Shown one piece after another: positions 11,596 to 22,109 of a stretch of DNA of 64,000 nt; within the stretch, counting starts at the first letter, position 1; every line of letters starts with the position of its first letter. The stretch comes from Oxytricha trifallax. Taxonomy: Eukaryota; Ciliophora; Spirotrichea; Sporadotrichida; Oxytrichidae. The notes under the pieces were generated by a model. The model did not search any database and had not been told where the DNA came from. It saw only the letters and a program-made list of their open reading frames with translations. The DNA lies in the NCBI GenBank assembly GCA_000711775.1, contig ARYC01000416.1, forward strand, positions 1-64,000, read 5' to 3'. The position numbers and the translations under genes are program-made.

Positions 11596-13029
11596 TCAAA
11601 CAAATTTTATCTGCTTATCTTTATTATATCTCTTGAACTATTCTCTCCCTAGTGGCTCAAGTGTGTCATCTAATGTGTAGCGAGGATAGTTAGGAGCTCT
11701 CACAATTATCATCTCTACTATGCTTTTAATTCTTAGCAAACATCTTCTTGCTTAATATGTTTCTGAACCAAACTTATTTATTATTTTGCACCAAGTAAGA
11801 CATACTTTCCATATCACTTTCTAATAATATTGCAGCTACTTCCCAAACATCCCATTAGAGAGAACCATTTATCCACTTCTCTCTTATTGGGAAGTATCCG
11901 GGAGTCCCAAGTACCTATGCTAAAGTAACGATATCTTATCTTAAAGCTCTATTGAAATCGATTACAACTACTTCTAATGGGCAGAGATTCAGTATTACAT
12001 TTTCAGGCTTCAAATCTCCATGAACACATCCAAGTTCATGCAACTCCTTGACATCGTTTATCATATATGAAAGTATTTCGTTTAAATCATCGGAGTATCG
12101 ATTATGATAGAGATAGTCTCTCAGAGTCATTTCGAATTTCTTTAACCTTAGTGCGATGAAACCATAGCTTAAAATAACTCCATCGAGCTTAAGCAAATTC
12201 TTGCAATCTTTTGTCTAAACCTCGCTAAAAACCATGCATTCATTAGCAAACTCGTTCTAATACTGTTGATTATTAAGAAGATAACTGAAGGGATACACCT
12301 TGTATGCATATTCATCAACTACTATAAGCTTTGCTTTTGCAGGCACGTTTATATTCAAGTAGTTTTCAATACAAGTGTAGAGATCAACTGCATTTAATGC
12401 TGGAATATTCATAGCTTTCGTTTAGAAGCATGCTGAGATTGTATTGCCTAATGGTTGGTTCATCGATTCAAATCGCTTTGGCCTCTTGAGTTTCTCATGC
12501 TGCTCTCTTTATTATTCAAAAGTAATAGATTTTCTTTTAGCTGGTACTAGTTTTTAGTCTCTTAATCTTCAATCAAAAACTCGCTGAGTTGATGCTTTTG
12601 CATATGCATTTTAATTTTAGCTGAGTGAGTATATGATTTCAAGCATGTCGTACACTAATACCTACCATCTACCTTTCATGCTCAAAATAGATCTTGGCTT
12701 TGCCAGAGTGTACCTCTTTAAGGTGTTTCTTCAAGCTTTGTTCAGTTGATAAAATATTCTAGCAGTATTCACATTATTATGTTTTTATCTTTACGATTGG
12801 TTGCTGTTCTTTTAGCTCCTCAACAAAATCAATTTTAGCTTAAATCCCTATCTCTGCACTCTCTCTTTGGTTTAATACTTCTATGATAAAAACCTCTTCT
12901 TCAAATTCAAGAGCTCTTAGCTCTACCTCCCTCTCAACATAAATAATTTCAGGATTTTAGTTAAGCTAAAGTTTGGCTTAGATTATCCATTGCCAAGAGA
13001 AACTGTTTTTGATTTAAGTTAGCCGCCAT
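11596..13029 (-). pseudogene. TBE 57 kDa protein (zinc finger plus kinase), copy A
   Basis: Starts with ATG at 13029 (MAANLNQKQF). A C2H2-type finger region lies at about 12600-12790. The kinase part has VYPFSYLL near 12290, MTLRDYLYHN near 12125, HELGCVHGDLKPENVI at about 12010-12050 (HGD in place of HRD), VVIDFNRALR (DFN for DFG), GTPGYFP and WDVWEVAAILLESDM near 11845. It ends at TGA 11596 in a shifted frame. The role of the 57 kDa product in TBE biology is unknown; the zinc-finger plus kinase architecture is established for the family. At least three frame changes are needed to read it through. Confidence 0.85.
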
Positions 13030-13207
13030 GTTCAAATTCAAGTTTAAATTTCTATAATAAAGCTATAATAACCTCTAAAGTTATAGTTACTCTGTATAGG
13101 AGTAGGCAACGAAGCAATAATGGTTGATTTTGAAATGTTAGAGATAATATTTAAACTAAGTTTATAACTATAAAATTTCTAATTTCATGCTTAATATTTT
13201 TAACTTT

Positions 13208-13380
13208 GGTACCAACTTAGAAAAAATTCAGGTTGTTACTAGTACCAATTAGCTTTTGAACCATTTTGGAACTTTTCCATTAAATCCTCATAAGTTTAAA
13301 ACTAGGTACTAATTAATATTTGGTACTATTAAATTGGTACAAATTAAAATTAAACGGAATTAGTACCAGTACTAATTAAA
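13208..13380. promoter_or_regulatory. Intergenic GTACCA/TGGTAC palindrome cluster in TBE-A
   Basis: Between the divergent 57 kDa and 22 kDa genes, the motif GGTAC(C/T)AATTA and its complement occur at least six times within 175 bp. TBE-C carries a comparable but different cluster in the same place. The position suggests a shared promoter or protein-binding array; function is inferred. Confidence 0.5.
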
Positions 13381-13589
13381 TTTAAACAAATTTAGTAATA
13401 ATTTAATGGAACTAAATTGATTAAAATGGAGCTCCATCTCTGAAGTTTGTTACAGCTTCTGCAAGCTTTCTCCACGTATCCTATCAGGTTGACCTCCTAT
13501 AAGGTGCCCATATTTAATACTTATTTTAACAGTAGGATGCAGAACTATATACTATAATTTGAAATTCAATAACAAGAGAAGGAACAAGG

Positions 13590-14376
13590 ATGAAATCTAT
13601 AAGTACTGCAATGAAGAGGGTTGAAGCTTAAGAAATGATCTCAAGATTTAGAAGCAAAGAAGATCTCTATCGTTACCTCACTCAGCATGGTAAGAATGTT
13701 ACATATACTTAATCATATACTATAGTGGGATTATTCCTTCCAACGATGGAAGGTACTAAAATTTCATTCTTGAAAGCTATACTCTGTGATGAGAAGAAAG
13801 CCTTCAAAAACTAAGATATTAAGTTGATACAAATACCAAACTACCCAGAGATATCTGTTACTAATCTCTACGAGGATGCTATGAAAGATGAAGAGTTGGT
13901 AGTTTATCTTCTTACCAGAAACAACTTTCTAACAAGTTTCCAGAAACGAGCTTCTTCTTTGGTGTACTTGGTACTTTGAGAAAAGGTTATCTAAGAGAAA
14001 TAATTGAAGAAGCTCACAAGAAATGCTACTCTATTTCTCCAGAAGATTAAAAGAAGCAAGGCATACTCATAAGCGAGAGCTGGCTTGCGGAGCTTAAGAA
14101 GCATCCTTATCTCTCTAGAAGCTTTTATATATAACTTTGTAGGGAAACCTGGAACTGGTATATTCCTAATGAAAGAAAATGCAAAAGTTCACAGAAAGAG
14201 AAAGTCTCAAACCATTCATTAAGGTAGCAAGAGACTTTTAAAGATGTTTAAAAACCTGATGATATGAATATAGATGCTGGTGCTGGTTCAAAGAGAAGAA
14301 ACATGGGTCCAAGTTAAGACCAGAGGAAAAAAAGAAAGTGAAGCCGAATCCTTTTAAGAGTTCGTTTGATATGTGA
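13590..14376 (+). pseudogene. TBE 22 kDa protein, copy A
   Basis: ATG at 13590 (MKSISTAMKRVEAQEMI). Conserved blocks follow: FRSKEDLYRYL, LFLPTMEGTKISF and PNYPEISVTNLYEDAM near 13850, then FFGVLGTL near 13960, and a C-terminal NIDAGAGSKRRNMGPS near 14270. Two introns fit the family: 13690-13725 (GTAAGA...CTATAG) between QH and VGLF, and a decayed one at 14118-14142 whose donor reads GAAGC instead of GTAAG. Removing both restores frame at those points. One extra frame change near 13935 remains. Its function in the family is unknown. It is convergent with the transposase. Confidence 0.85.
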
Positions 14377-14382
14377 AATAAT

Positions 14383-14975
14383 TCATTAATTTGAGTCTAA
14401 CACTTATTAATAAACATTCATTCTACCCTTTCTTGCCCATATCGTAGTCTAATCTTTACCCACTCCCTTGCAACTATTTTGTATAAGATCTACTGTATCG
14501 ATTGGTAGATCATGCATTAGGTGATACAGCAGTAACTTCTTGTTGTGAGTCTTAATATAACTCCAGTTAGATTCGATTCCATTAAATTGTGGACTGTAAG
14601 GAACGCTATACACAGGAGTTATGTTTAACTCTTCATAAGCTTTCTTAGACTCCTTAGTCTTATGAACTATGATCTCTTAATCGTTATATTATCTCTTAGC
14701 TTATGTAAGAACTCTATATATTTCTCTTGCTTAATAGAGCGAGAGTGAGTAACATAAGTTTCTAAGCCTGAATCTTCACTAATACCAGCTAAAATTGCAT
14801 GAGTGACAACCTTTACCATTTAGTCATACACATCTATATTATCTGTTGAGTGTAAACAATTCTTCATCAGCGGGTATGAATTTGATGTTATTATCAATAG
14901 ACCTCTGTATTTAATCATAATATATATATATAGCTTAAATAATTACTATAAAATGGCACTGTAAAATCAATTGCC
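14383..14975 (-). pseudogene. TBE 42 kDa transposase, copy A, 5' part missing
   Basis: Only the C-terminal half remains. The reverse strand gives the FIHADEA equivalent region and, nearer the 3' end, the YSPQFNGIE equivalent and the terminal GRMNVY block before TGA at 14383. It aligns along its length with the TBE-C transposase at 45594-46200. The start and the N-terminal DNA-binding region are absent because the element is cut at about 14975. TBE transposases are DDE enzymes of the Tc1/mariner superfamily. Confidence 0.8.
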
Positions 14976-14990
14976 ATCAATGTCCATTTT

Positions 14991-15254
14991 AAAACCCCAT
15001 ATATCAATCAAGACATGAGAATTGGGGATAAGAACAATTTAGTTAAGAATTAATTATTATTGGCGTATAATTATAACGTTTAGGCTAATTATTAAAATTA
15101 TTGGCTCAATTAATTGTCCTTATAAAATAATCCAATCAGGGAGTGTCAATTTGATTTTACCCTAATTATTTATATTATCAGCCAATTATAATTAATTTTT
15201 AATCTAATTGTTCTTAACTCCAATCCTCGCTTCTTAATTGATCTATGAGGTTTT
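14991..15254. mobile_element. MITE with about 70 bp terminal inverted repeats
   Basis: The left arm begins AAAACCCCATATATCAATC and contains AGAACAATT and TTAATTAT. The right arm is its complement, ending ...GATCTATGAGGTTTT at 15254. The middle, about 120 bp, is AT-rich with no gene. The first bases AAAACCCC are telomere-like, so it may be a TBE-related miniature. It abuts the broken end of TBE-A. Confidence 0.75.
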
Positions 15255-15930
15255 ATTATTTCATGCAGTTTTTCGAATTTAATTTATTTTTTATTTTTTT
15301 GTATCAATAAATCGATAAAAACTATAATAAAACTTTAAAAATTTATAGTATTATGCATTCTAATTTTTAATGACTATGCGCATTATAATTCCATAATATT
15401 CCAAGAAAAACTTAGCAAAAGTTGATTTTCTCTTTAAGGTTTAATTAATACAATTTAGTGTTAATATTTTTTATAAATTTAAAATAGTGTCTAGTTTACT
15501 TACATGATCCTTTAATATTAAAATTATCTTATATCTTGCTTTTAGTTGTAAGACTAAATGGCAGTATTTAATGAAGTGTATGATTTGTCGCATCTTTGAA
15601 AGTTTTGCCATCACATATTTATAAGAACTTTTCATAAATCTTTCTCACATCATTTAGTGACCCTAAATAGAATTATTATAAAATTATAATTAATTTTATA
15701 GGTTTATAAAATGAAATTACAATACTTTAGAAAGCTTAAATGATGATTACTGCCTCTTACAAGTTATAAATCTATATGCCTTTAGCAATTATTAAATTTA
15801 TCGTCTAAATCATTTAACACCACATTACCCTCTATAATTAATTACTAATTTGTTCTGTCTTATTTATTTGTTATAAAGTAAAGTCTAAAAATTATGGATA
15901 TATACTTCTTTATAAATTTTAAAGCATTTA
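15255..15930. other. AT-rich spacer
   Basis: No gene or clear repeat seen. Confidence 0.5.
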
Positions 15931-16804
15931 TTTCAGCTGATGCAAGCAACGACAATAACATCGACTAAACTGAGTTTATGGATTGGATAGAATATCAACA
16001 GTTTTTTTTAAATTCTCTAGGATGATGAGCTTAGCAGTCCGATTTACTACGACTAAAAACTATATTTATTATAACTTCGATAAAATTGATTTCAAGAATT
16101 TTGAATTTGAGCTTTTACATATAGAGGTTGATTCGAATCGATTGATTAAAGATTAGACAGTTTGTTCAAAAAATATAATCAAAGCCTTACATTAGTGTTG
16201 TAAACATAAATCACTTATTATATATAATTCATAAGTCATAATATCAAATTAGGAGTTTGAATCAGATTTAAGTATTTTATAAGAAAACTATTATCATTAT
16301 TAGCGTACTCACCATAGCATATAGCGATACCTACAACCTAAAGTGACAAATAACACGATGAATTCGATTAAATAGTAAAAAGAAAGCTCTATTTAAGCAG
16401 AGGTAAGCGAAGAAACGTGCTTGCAAGTCTCATCTAAATAACTTCAATCACACCAAAATGAGAGAAGCTAATCAATTGAAAATCATGCGAAGTCATAGAA
16501 ATCTGCTCAGTCCTAAAAATCAAAGAGGATAGTAGGACAGCTAACATTGGAATGTCCTCACTTGGCAAGTATAATTTACTTAGTCATAGAGGATCTATAA
16601 ATGCGATTAAAGAGTAGGATTAAGAGACAGATCAGTCGCCAATTAAATGAGAGAAAAGTCTTCGCTTATGAGTCCTAGTCAACTTAGTTTAATAACGAAT
16701 TCAAAACTCATAAAATCTAATAAGTTATAAACTTCTTATTTGAGTATCCAAACATCAAATTTAATAAATATTGCAAAAATTTTTTATTGATACTTAAATT
16801 ATGA
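15931..16804 (+). CDS. EF-hand protein, C-terminal coding region
   Basis: An EF-hand loop is readable at 15939-15974: D-A-S-N-D-N-N-I-D-Q-T-E, with Asp/Ser/Asp/Asn ligands, Ile at position 8 and Glu at 12, followed by FMDWIEYQQFF. The loop frame closes near 16022. A different frame is then open for about 260 codons to TGA 16802: long, Gln/Ser-rich, with SIENHAKSQKSAQSQK near 16480 and EYPNIKFNKYCKNF near 16745. Such a long open frame is unlikely by chance. EF-hands bind calcium; the partner is unknown. The join between the two frames could be an intron, an IES or a mutation. The neighbouring gene at 18304 is also EF-hand. Confidence 0.6.
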
Positions 16805-16812
16805 GAGTGATT

Positions 16813-16860
16813 CGATAATAAACCCCTGAGATTCAAGTTTTTTAAGGGTTCTTATTATCG
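16813..16860. other. Hairpin 3' of the EF-hand gene
   Basis: Imperfect inverted repeat CGATAATAA.CCC ... GGGTT.TTATTATCG, directly after the stop codon. It could be structural or a small insertion; no function is assigned. Confidence 0.5.
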
Positions 16861-17034
16861 ATAAAATACATAAAAAGTAGGTAAATTAAGAGAAATTCAA
16901 ATCAATGAGAAAAAAAAGCTTTAATATAACTGTATTGTTTTTAATATTTGATAATTTTAATTTAATGTGCAGTTTAAAGCATTAGATGATAGCTATTAGA
17001 GATACCCATAGGTGTGAATTAAATCATATATTAG

Positions 17035-17818
17035 GATGAAGTTTAATCTCGATTCCTTGTAATAATGTAGTTTAAGTCTCAACGATTGCAAGTTTAAGAT
17101 TTTACAAGTAGGTTGCAAGATCAGGATCTAAACTCTCAGAAACATTGACTAACTTTATTTGCTTGCACTGCTAAGAATCATTAAAGTGTCTGATAAATAA
17201 TGTTGGCTAAAAGCACCAGAGTGCATAGCCAAGTCACCAATTGCATACAATGGTTGGAGTTTAGTTTATCTAGAGGAATCTGCGGTTAATAGAGCTGCTG
17301 CTAATGGTTCGATAAAGTCTTGTAGATATGAACCAATTTGCTCTCTAAAAGCGTTTGCAAGGTCTGAAACAATACCGCATTCAAGTCTAAGGCACACTTC
17401 ATCATTACCTTTAAGTGCAAATACGACATATTGCCAAATTCATTTATGTAAAGCCTGTTATCTACACCATTTATGAGGCCACTCAATCCAATCAATTCGT
17501 TTTCAGTAACTTTATATTGGTTATTGAAGATCATTACCAAGAGCTTAACGATATTTGATGCAGTGTCAGTATCAACTTTTGATCCAACTCTAACCAAAAT
17601 AATTTAAAGAAGCCCTGACAAATAATATAGTAAATCTTTACTTCTTTGTTCTCCAAATGTTCCTGGATACAATTTATTCAATCAAAAAAGAATAGGCATC
17701 AGAAGTTTATACACCTCGTTAATTGAGTTAGTACCTGCATTCTCGCAAATAGCATGTAAAGCTGAAAACTAGCTCCTAAGATGTTTATTTGATTTTAATC
17801 AAAATCTGTTCTTTCCAT
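17035..17818 (-). pseudogene. Importin subunit beta, C-terminal third
   Basis: Reverse-strand code-6 frames read like the late HEAT repeats of importin beta (karyopherin beta-1), the carrier that takes cargo through nuclear pores. Readable blocks are ALHAICENAGTNSINEVYKL (17750), KVDTDTASNIVKLLVMIF (17550), VTENELIGLSGLINGVDNRL (17480), ECGIVSDLANAF (17380), PLYAIGDLAMHSGAFSQHYL (17240) and LDPDLATYLQNLKLAIVE (17130). Order and spacing match the family. The first two thirds of the protein are not nearby. Frame changes near 17395 and 17185 and one in-frame TGA break it, so it is either IES-interrupted germline segments of a larger gene or a pseudogene fragment. A second similar piece lies at about 58330-58770. 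Confidence 0.8.
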
Positions 17819-17829
17819 GCTTGTTGGTT

Positions 17830-18303
17830 TAAATAAAATATATCAAATATTAAAAACAATAAAGTTATATTTAAGCTTTTTTTCTCATAGATTTGAATTA
17901 TTCTAAAATCACCTATTTTTTATGTATTTATCGAAAACTTACTTTATTGAATTTTAATAATATTAATAGAGTTCGACTAAAACTTATTATTTTACCTCAT
18001 TATATTTTCTGCACTTAATTAATAATTTAACTTAGATTCTTAGAATTAAAAATTATTATTAAGACATAAAATAACTGATAGATCTGTAATATTTTTTTTA
18101 TCATAAATTAAATCTTTAATAAATTCTTTGTTATAAGTTAAAGATCATATTAAATGCTTTATTTTTATTAATTATAAAATTAACAAAATAATTAACACAA
18201 AATATTTTAAAAACTAAAGAAATAACTATCTTATATACATAATAATATATAGCTTCCTAAACCTATTCCCTCATAATAAATTAGCAAATATAATCAAGAT
18301 TTT
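17830..18303. other. AT-rich spacer
   Basis: No gene seen; likely upstream DNA of the EF-hand gene at 18304. Confidence 0.5.
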
Positions 18304-19348
18304 ATGGATTAATATTCTAATCAAAGCACTGTTCCAAGAAACTAGACAAGCTATAATTAAAAGCGATATCCCATCACAACTAGAGCCTCTCCAAGAAGAT
18401 TAGACTATTATTTTAATTATTTCAATAATTCAAATATACAAATCAATAAATTTGAATTAGATCTTTAACTTGAGTTATTTATTCATTAATATTTTTAGAC
18501 TCAATAAATAAAAATAAATCCACCACCCTCATCTAAGAGCAATGATTCATAAAATTTAAGAATTTAAGATTTCAAGTTTAATAGTCACCAACCTATTCAT
18601 CCCCCATCAGCTCAAAACTCCATTCGAAGCAAGCTAATACTATATGTTGCATCATCTTCACTTAAAAGTAAAAACAATCAAAATAATTAGCAACCTTAGC
18701 ATCAATCGAAGATGCAATAATAATTTTAATATGTCTTCTTCAAAAAATTTGCTTTCTCCTAGATTTGTTAATTTTTTATCACACAATATATTATTTGATA
18801 TTGATGAGGAACTATTAGAAATTATGAATTTTGCAAGTTAAAAGAGAAAAGAATACTTCCAAGATAATTTTATTATACAAGTAAGTATTAAACATGTATA
18901 ATCATAATTATTTTATAGTGGTAGAAGTTCTCAAAGAAAAACATAAGAATAATGAGGCAATATTTTGACTAAATAGATAAAGATAACAAAGGATGCATTA
19001 CTATTGATGGTAATTATATATTACCTATATTAATGATTATTAATTTGTATGGACTATGTGAGAGCTTGTTAATACTAAAACTCACTAAAGTTCAAATCAA
19101 TCAGTCTATTCAAGTATTTCGATAAAAAGAGCTGTGGATCTATTACTTTTGTAGACATGAGTAAAGCCATGATACCAGGTCTGTAGCGTAAGCATACTGA
19201 GAAAATAATAAAGTGGGTGAAATTGAATAATATCAAATATCCAGTGATTGATGAAGAAATTAAGAAACCAAATGATCGTTTAAGAGAAAAATTGCGATCG
19301 AGATAAACTTAAAGGCAAAATGAATCTGGCAATTTAGCGGCACTTTGA
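18304..19348 (+). CDS. EF-hand calcium-binding protein
   Basis: ATG at 18304 (MDQYSNQSTVPRNQ) opens a Gln/Ser/Pro-rich N-terminal region. A frame change near 18700 leads to FDIDEELLEIMNFAS. A 38 nt intron GTAAGT...TTATAG fits at 18881-18918. Then YFDQIDKDNKGCITID (18970-19020) and LFKYFDKKSCGSITFVDM (19105-19160) form an EF-hand pair with the usual D-x-D/S-x-G-x-I spacing. A second intron, 19020-19064 (GTAATT...GAGAG), would keep the frame between them but deprives the first loop of its position-12 Glu, so that junction is uncertain. The gene ends NESGNLAAL before TGA 19346. EF-hand proteins sense Ca2+, often in cilia or cytoskeleton; the role here is unknown. Confidence 0.75.
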
Positions 19349-19610
19349 GATAAAAAATTGGGTTGTGAAATAAAAATATCAGGTTGTTTTTAAACGAATT
19401 TATTTAAATCATTTAATTACTATTAAAAGCGAATTATTAACTTAAAAAGTTAATAAAAATCTACGGCACTAGTCGAGACCAGGTGAACCGTTCAATTTGG
19501 ATATATACAGAGATATATATCCCTAGGTCCGAAAAGCACTCCTCACTGACAGAGACATCGATCTTTGTAAACCTTAGTAGATAAGAACATACCACCATAT
19601 ACTCCATTGA

Positions 19611-19928
19611 ATGGCCATTATCAAGGAGTATATTTTAGACTCTAACCAGTCAAATCGGGTTCTTAATAGGTTCGTTAACCGTAGGCCTTCGAGAGATACA
19701 TATTTCTCAGGCAACCGGAACTTATATATCCTCAAAGATTATAAGCACTGTTACATTAAGAAGCATCTAACATTAGAGCCCTTACACGTTCCATAACTAA
19801 AAGTCCATTCTCTGTTCCTAATTGGCATAGTAATTCTTTCACTGCGTAAGCACCACAAAGAAGCATCAGCCTTTCGACATCTTCTCTCAAGATTAGAAGG
19901 AAACACACACATACATTCCTCGCCTTGA
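19611..19928 (+). CDS. Hypothetical protein, 105 codons
   Basis: ATG to TGA under code 6: MAIIKEYILDSNQSNRVL to GNTHIHSSP, basic, with one hydrophobic stretch. It lies in an unusually GC-rich block (19450-19940). The opposite strand (19756-19938, ...REDVERLMLLCGAYAVKEL) is equally open and looks just as protein-like, so the coding strand is undecided. The block may belong to the retroposon whose tail ends at 21016. Confidence 0.3.
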
Positions 19929-20570
19929 TATCATACAATAACTCCTCCTACCTTTTATTTATTTAACAAAGCAGACACCACATTCACTCTCAAATTTAAA
20001 ATCCCCCGAATGTTAGTAGAAATCGATTCAAAAGTACTTAATTTTCAAAACTCTTGAAAAGATGGTCTCTACTATCTAATACTAGGAACCTTTGAGCTTC
20101 CCTCATGAAGCCTCCTATTTAGTACCAAATACGTCACTAAAAAACTAGTACTTTCAAAAACATACTAAATAAATCATTGCAAATTTAAAAAGGAATCATT
20201 CCTAGACTTTATAAAAACACCCTAAGATATGAGAGGAATTACTACTTGAGACAAATCATAGGAAATACCAAAAATAGATAATATGACAAAGATATCATAT
20301 GAATCACCCAAACATATTTACTAATAGACTACCACTTACTAACAAATAATAAACTAAAGTACAAACAAAGATAGCACATATAAAGCCCCGCATAGGGGCT
20401 CTTTTCCTTTAAACAAAACCCCGAGACATCAGAATCCCTAAACCTCATGGATTGACTATAATAAATCACAAAATGTCCTATAATAATTCAGATTTCTGAA
20501 TGTTCAGATACAACAATAATATTTAAACAAAGAGTCATAAAAAGATTTATATAATATTAAATTTCTAAAG

Positions 20571-20876
20571 ATGGAACAACTAAAGGTAAACAACAAATGG
20601 TGTCTAGTCTGCGACTCTAGAGAGTGCATGGAGCACTATTTCACCCTCCTCTTCACAGACAAATACATTCAGGATGAACTCCAGGTTCATCTATACTTTA
20701 CCATATATGAAGAAGGAAGCTACTATGATTACACTTCAGAGATGAAGCAAATTGTAGAATAGACACAATATTTCTCCAGAGAGAGAGAGTATACTTAAGA
20801 TAGATTTAGTCACATAAATAATGAAAACAGTGTTTTTATTTAATAGTTTGATTAATTAAAAGATCAAGCTAAGTGA
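20571..20876 (+). CDS. Hypothetical protein, 101 codons
   Basis: A clean ATG-TGA frame: MEQLKVNNKWCLVCDSRE..., with a Cys-x2-Cys and a nearby Cys-x3-His (CLVCDSRECMEH) that might bind a metal, then acidic/aromatic sequence and a Gln-rich end. The compositional contrast with the flanks is clear. About 45 bp later comes a retroposon-type tail, so it may be the last coding part of a non-LTR element, or a host gene into which the tail inserted. No family recognised. A GC-rich stem-loop (AGCCCC..GGGGCT followed by TTTT) lies upstream at about 20381-20405. Confidence 0.4.
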
Positions 20877-20920
20877 AAATCAGAAGATTGAACAGATTAG
20901 TTGATATACTTAAATATCTA

Positions 20921-21016
20921 AAAGGGCTTGACCCTTACTCAATTCCCATTAAGATAGATCGGGAGAAACCTCAATGTGATCGAATTAATATTATTATAAT
21001 ATTATTATAATATTAA
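20921..21016 (+). mobile_element. Retroposon 3' tail, copy 1
   Basis: AAAGGGCTTGACCCTT, then AGATCGGGAG, CCTCAATGTGATC and a terminal ATTATTATA microsatellite. The same order (GGG-CTT-CCC hairpin or ATCGGGG, CTCAATGTGATC, (TTA)n) is seen at 23373-23436, 51515-51575 and, more loosely, 57940-58062. A fixed 3' end with a short A/T repeat is typical of LINE/SINE retroposons. The 5' limit is unknown. Confidence 0.6.
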
Positions 21017-21049
21017 AAGGGTTAAATATTGATGTTCTAAATTAAAACA

Positions 21050-21421
21050 ATGATAGAGCCAGTAGATTAAGTAGAATAAAAAGAAGAGTAAGTATGAACC
21101 TTAAAGTTTTAAGTCCAGAAATGAAATTCATCATAATTGAAGTATAACAGAATATAGAAATATATTCGATCTCTATTACTAAAAAGGGAGAGGAATTTTA
21201 GATCTAGAATGCTTCATTAAAAATCTATCATCTCTATATAACTGCAGCGATTACATTGAGAGATTGAAAATAATTTGATTAGATAATGCAAAGATATACA
21301 GATTGATTAGTTTATATAGATAATCAAACCCAAAACACTGTCATCCCAGAAATTCATCTCAATGCACCTAGAATTGTTTATGAATAGAAATTATGAGATA
21401 TTTGCAGTTTATTTGAAATGA
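21050..21421 (+). CDS. Hypothetical protein with a 26 nt intron
   Basis: ATG at 21050 (MIEPVDQVEQKE). A GTAAGT...TTTTAAG intron fits at 21088-21113, and its removal joins to DPEMKFIIIEVQQNIEIYS, then QNASLKIYHLYITAAITL. A frame change near 21260 gives ENNLIRQCKDIQIDQFIQ and FMNRNYEIFAVYLK to TGA 21419. The intron size and ends match those of the TBE 22 kDa genes. No domain recognised. Confidence 0.45.
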
Positions 21422-21424
21422 TGA

Positions 21425-22105
21425 ATAAGAAAAAAATAAACAACAATTTAAGCAAGACACAAAAAAAATTGAAACAATATGAATTTAATTGATATATTAT
21501 TTTAATTTTAATATTAGAATAGGAAATTCGATTAATTGATAAAGAGTAAATGGATTTTAAAGAGTTTATTTTCAAAATTAATACTAAATAAGGTAGGTAA
21601 ATATTTTTATCTAATAGTAGATTCACTCTTAAATGTATTATTAACGAGATTGTAATTGTGAGTAATTTAAGCTGCTTATTTTATCTACGATTATATATTT
21701 CTTAAACATATTTACACTGTTATTAAGGGAGTATATTTAGTACTTATAAATTTATTATTGAATTTTCATTGAAAATCTTTTAGAAAATGAGAAAGTTTTA
21801 ACATAAAATAATATAAAATACCTTCTGTATTATTAAACCATATAAGATATAAAGAATATCAGGTGATACCTTTTTACTGCTCACTGTTTAAAGCCATAAA
21901 TTTTTTATCTTTTTCATCATCGCAGGCTAGCGTCAACTCGTCTGCAACTAAATCATGTGCTTTGATTTAAGATTCTATCGAATCTTTTTATAATATTATT
22001 ATAAAATGTGTATGAGGATCACAAGTGAACGTATATAAATATATATAGTATATGCATTATTTAACTTAATTTGAAATGCTTTATCAAAACTGTAAAATCG
22101 TTACT
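21425..22105. other. AT-rich spacer
   Basis: No supported gene; one weak reverse-strand frame (21378-21626) without a motif. Confidence 0.45.
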
Positions 22106-22109
22106 TTGG

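Larger units (their letters stand above)
11458..14990. mobile_element. TBE transposon A, transposase end lost
   Basis: The left end is CAAACCCCAAAACCCC at 11458, telomere-like as in Oxytricha TBEs, preceded by AGT (11455-11457), a possible ANT target site. The following 30 bp match the right end of TBE-C (CTTTGATTTGTAGGG). Gene order is 57 kDa kinase(-), 22 kDa(+), transposase(-). The transposase homology stops around 14975 and a small inverted-repeat element begins at once, so the right third of the transposase and the right terminal repeat are missing. All three genes show frame changes, making this the older of the canonical copies. Confidence 0.9.

Noticed and set aside
19012-19060. IES with ATGG pointer inside the EF-hand gene
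   Set aside because: Deleting one pointer copy plus the insert gives the wrong frame for the second EF-hand; a GT-AG intron keeps frame.
20381-20405. AGCCCC-GGGGCT stem followed by TTTT, like a rho-independent terminator
   Set aside because: Such terminators are bacterial; the window is clearly a ciliate nuclear genome. Kept only as a stem-loop note.
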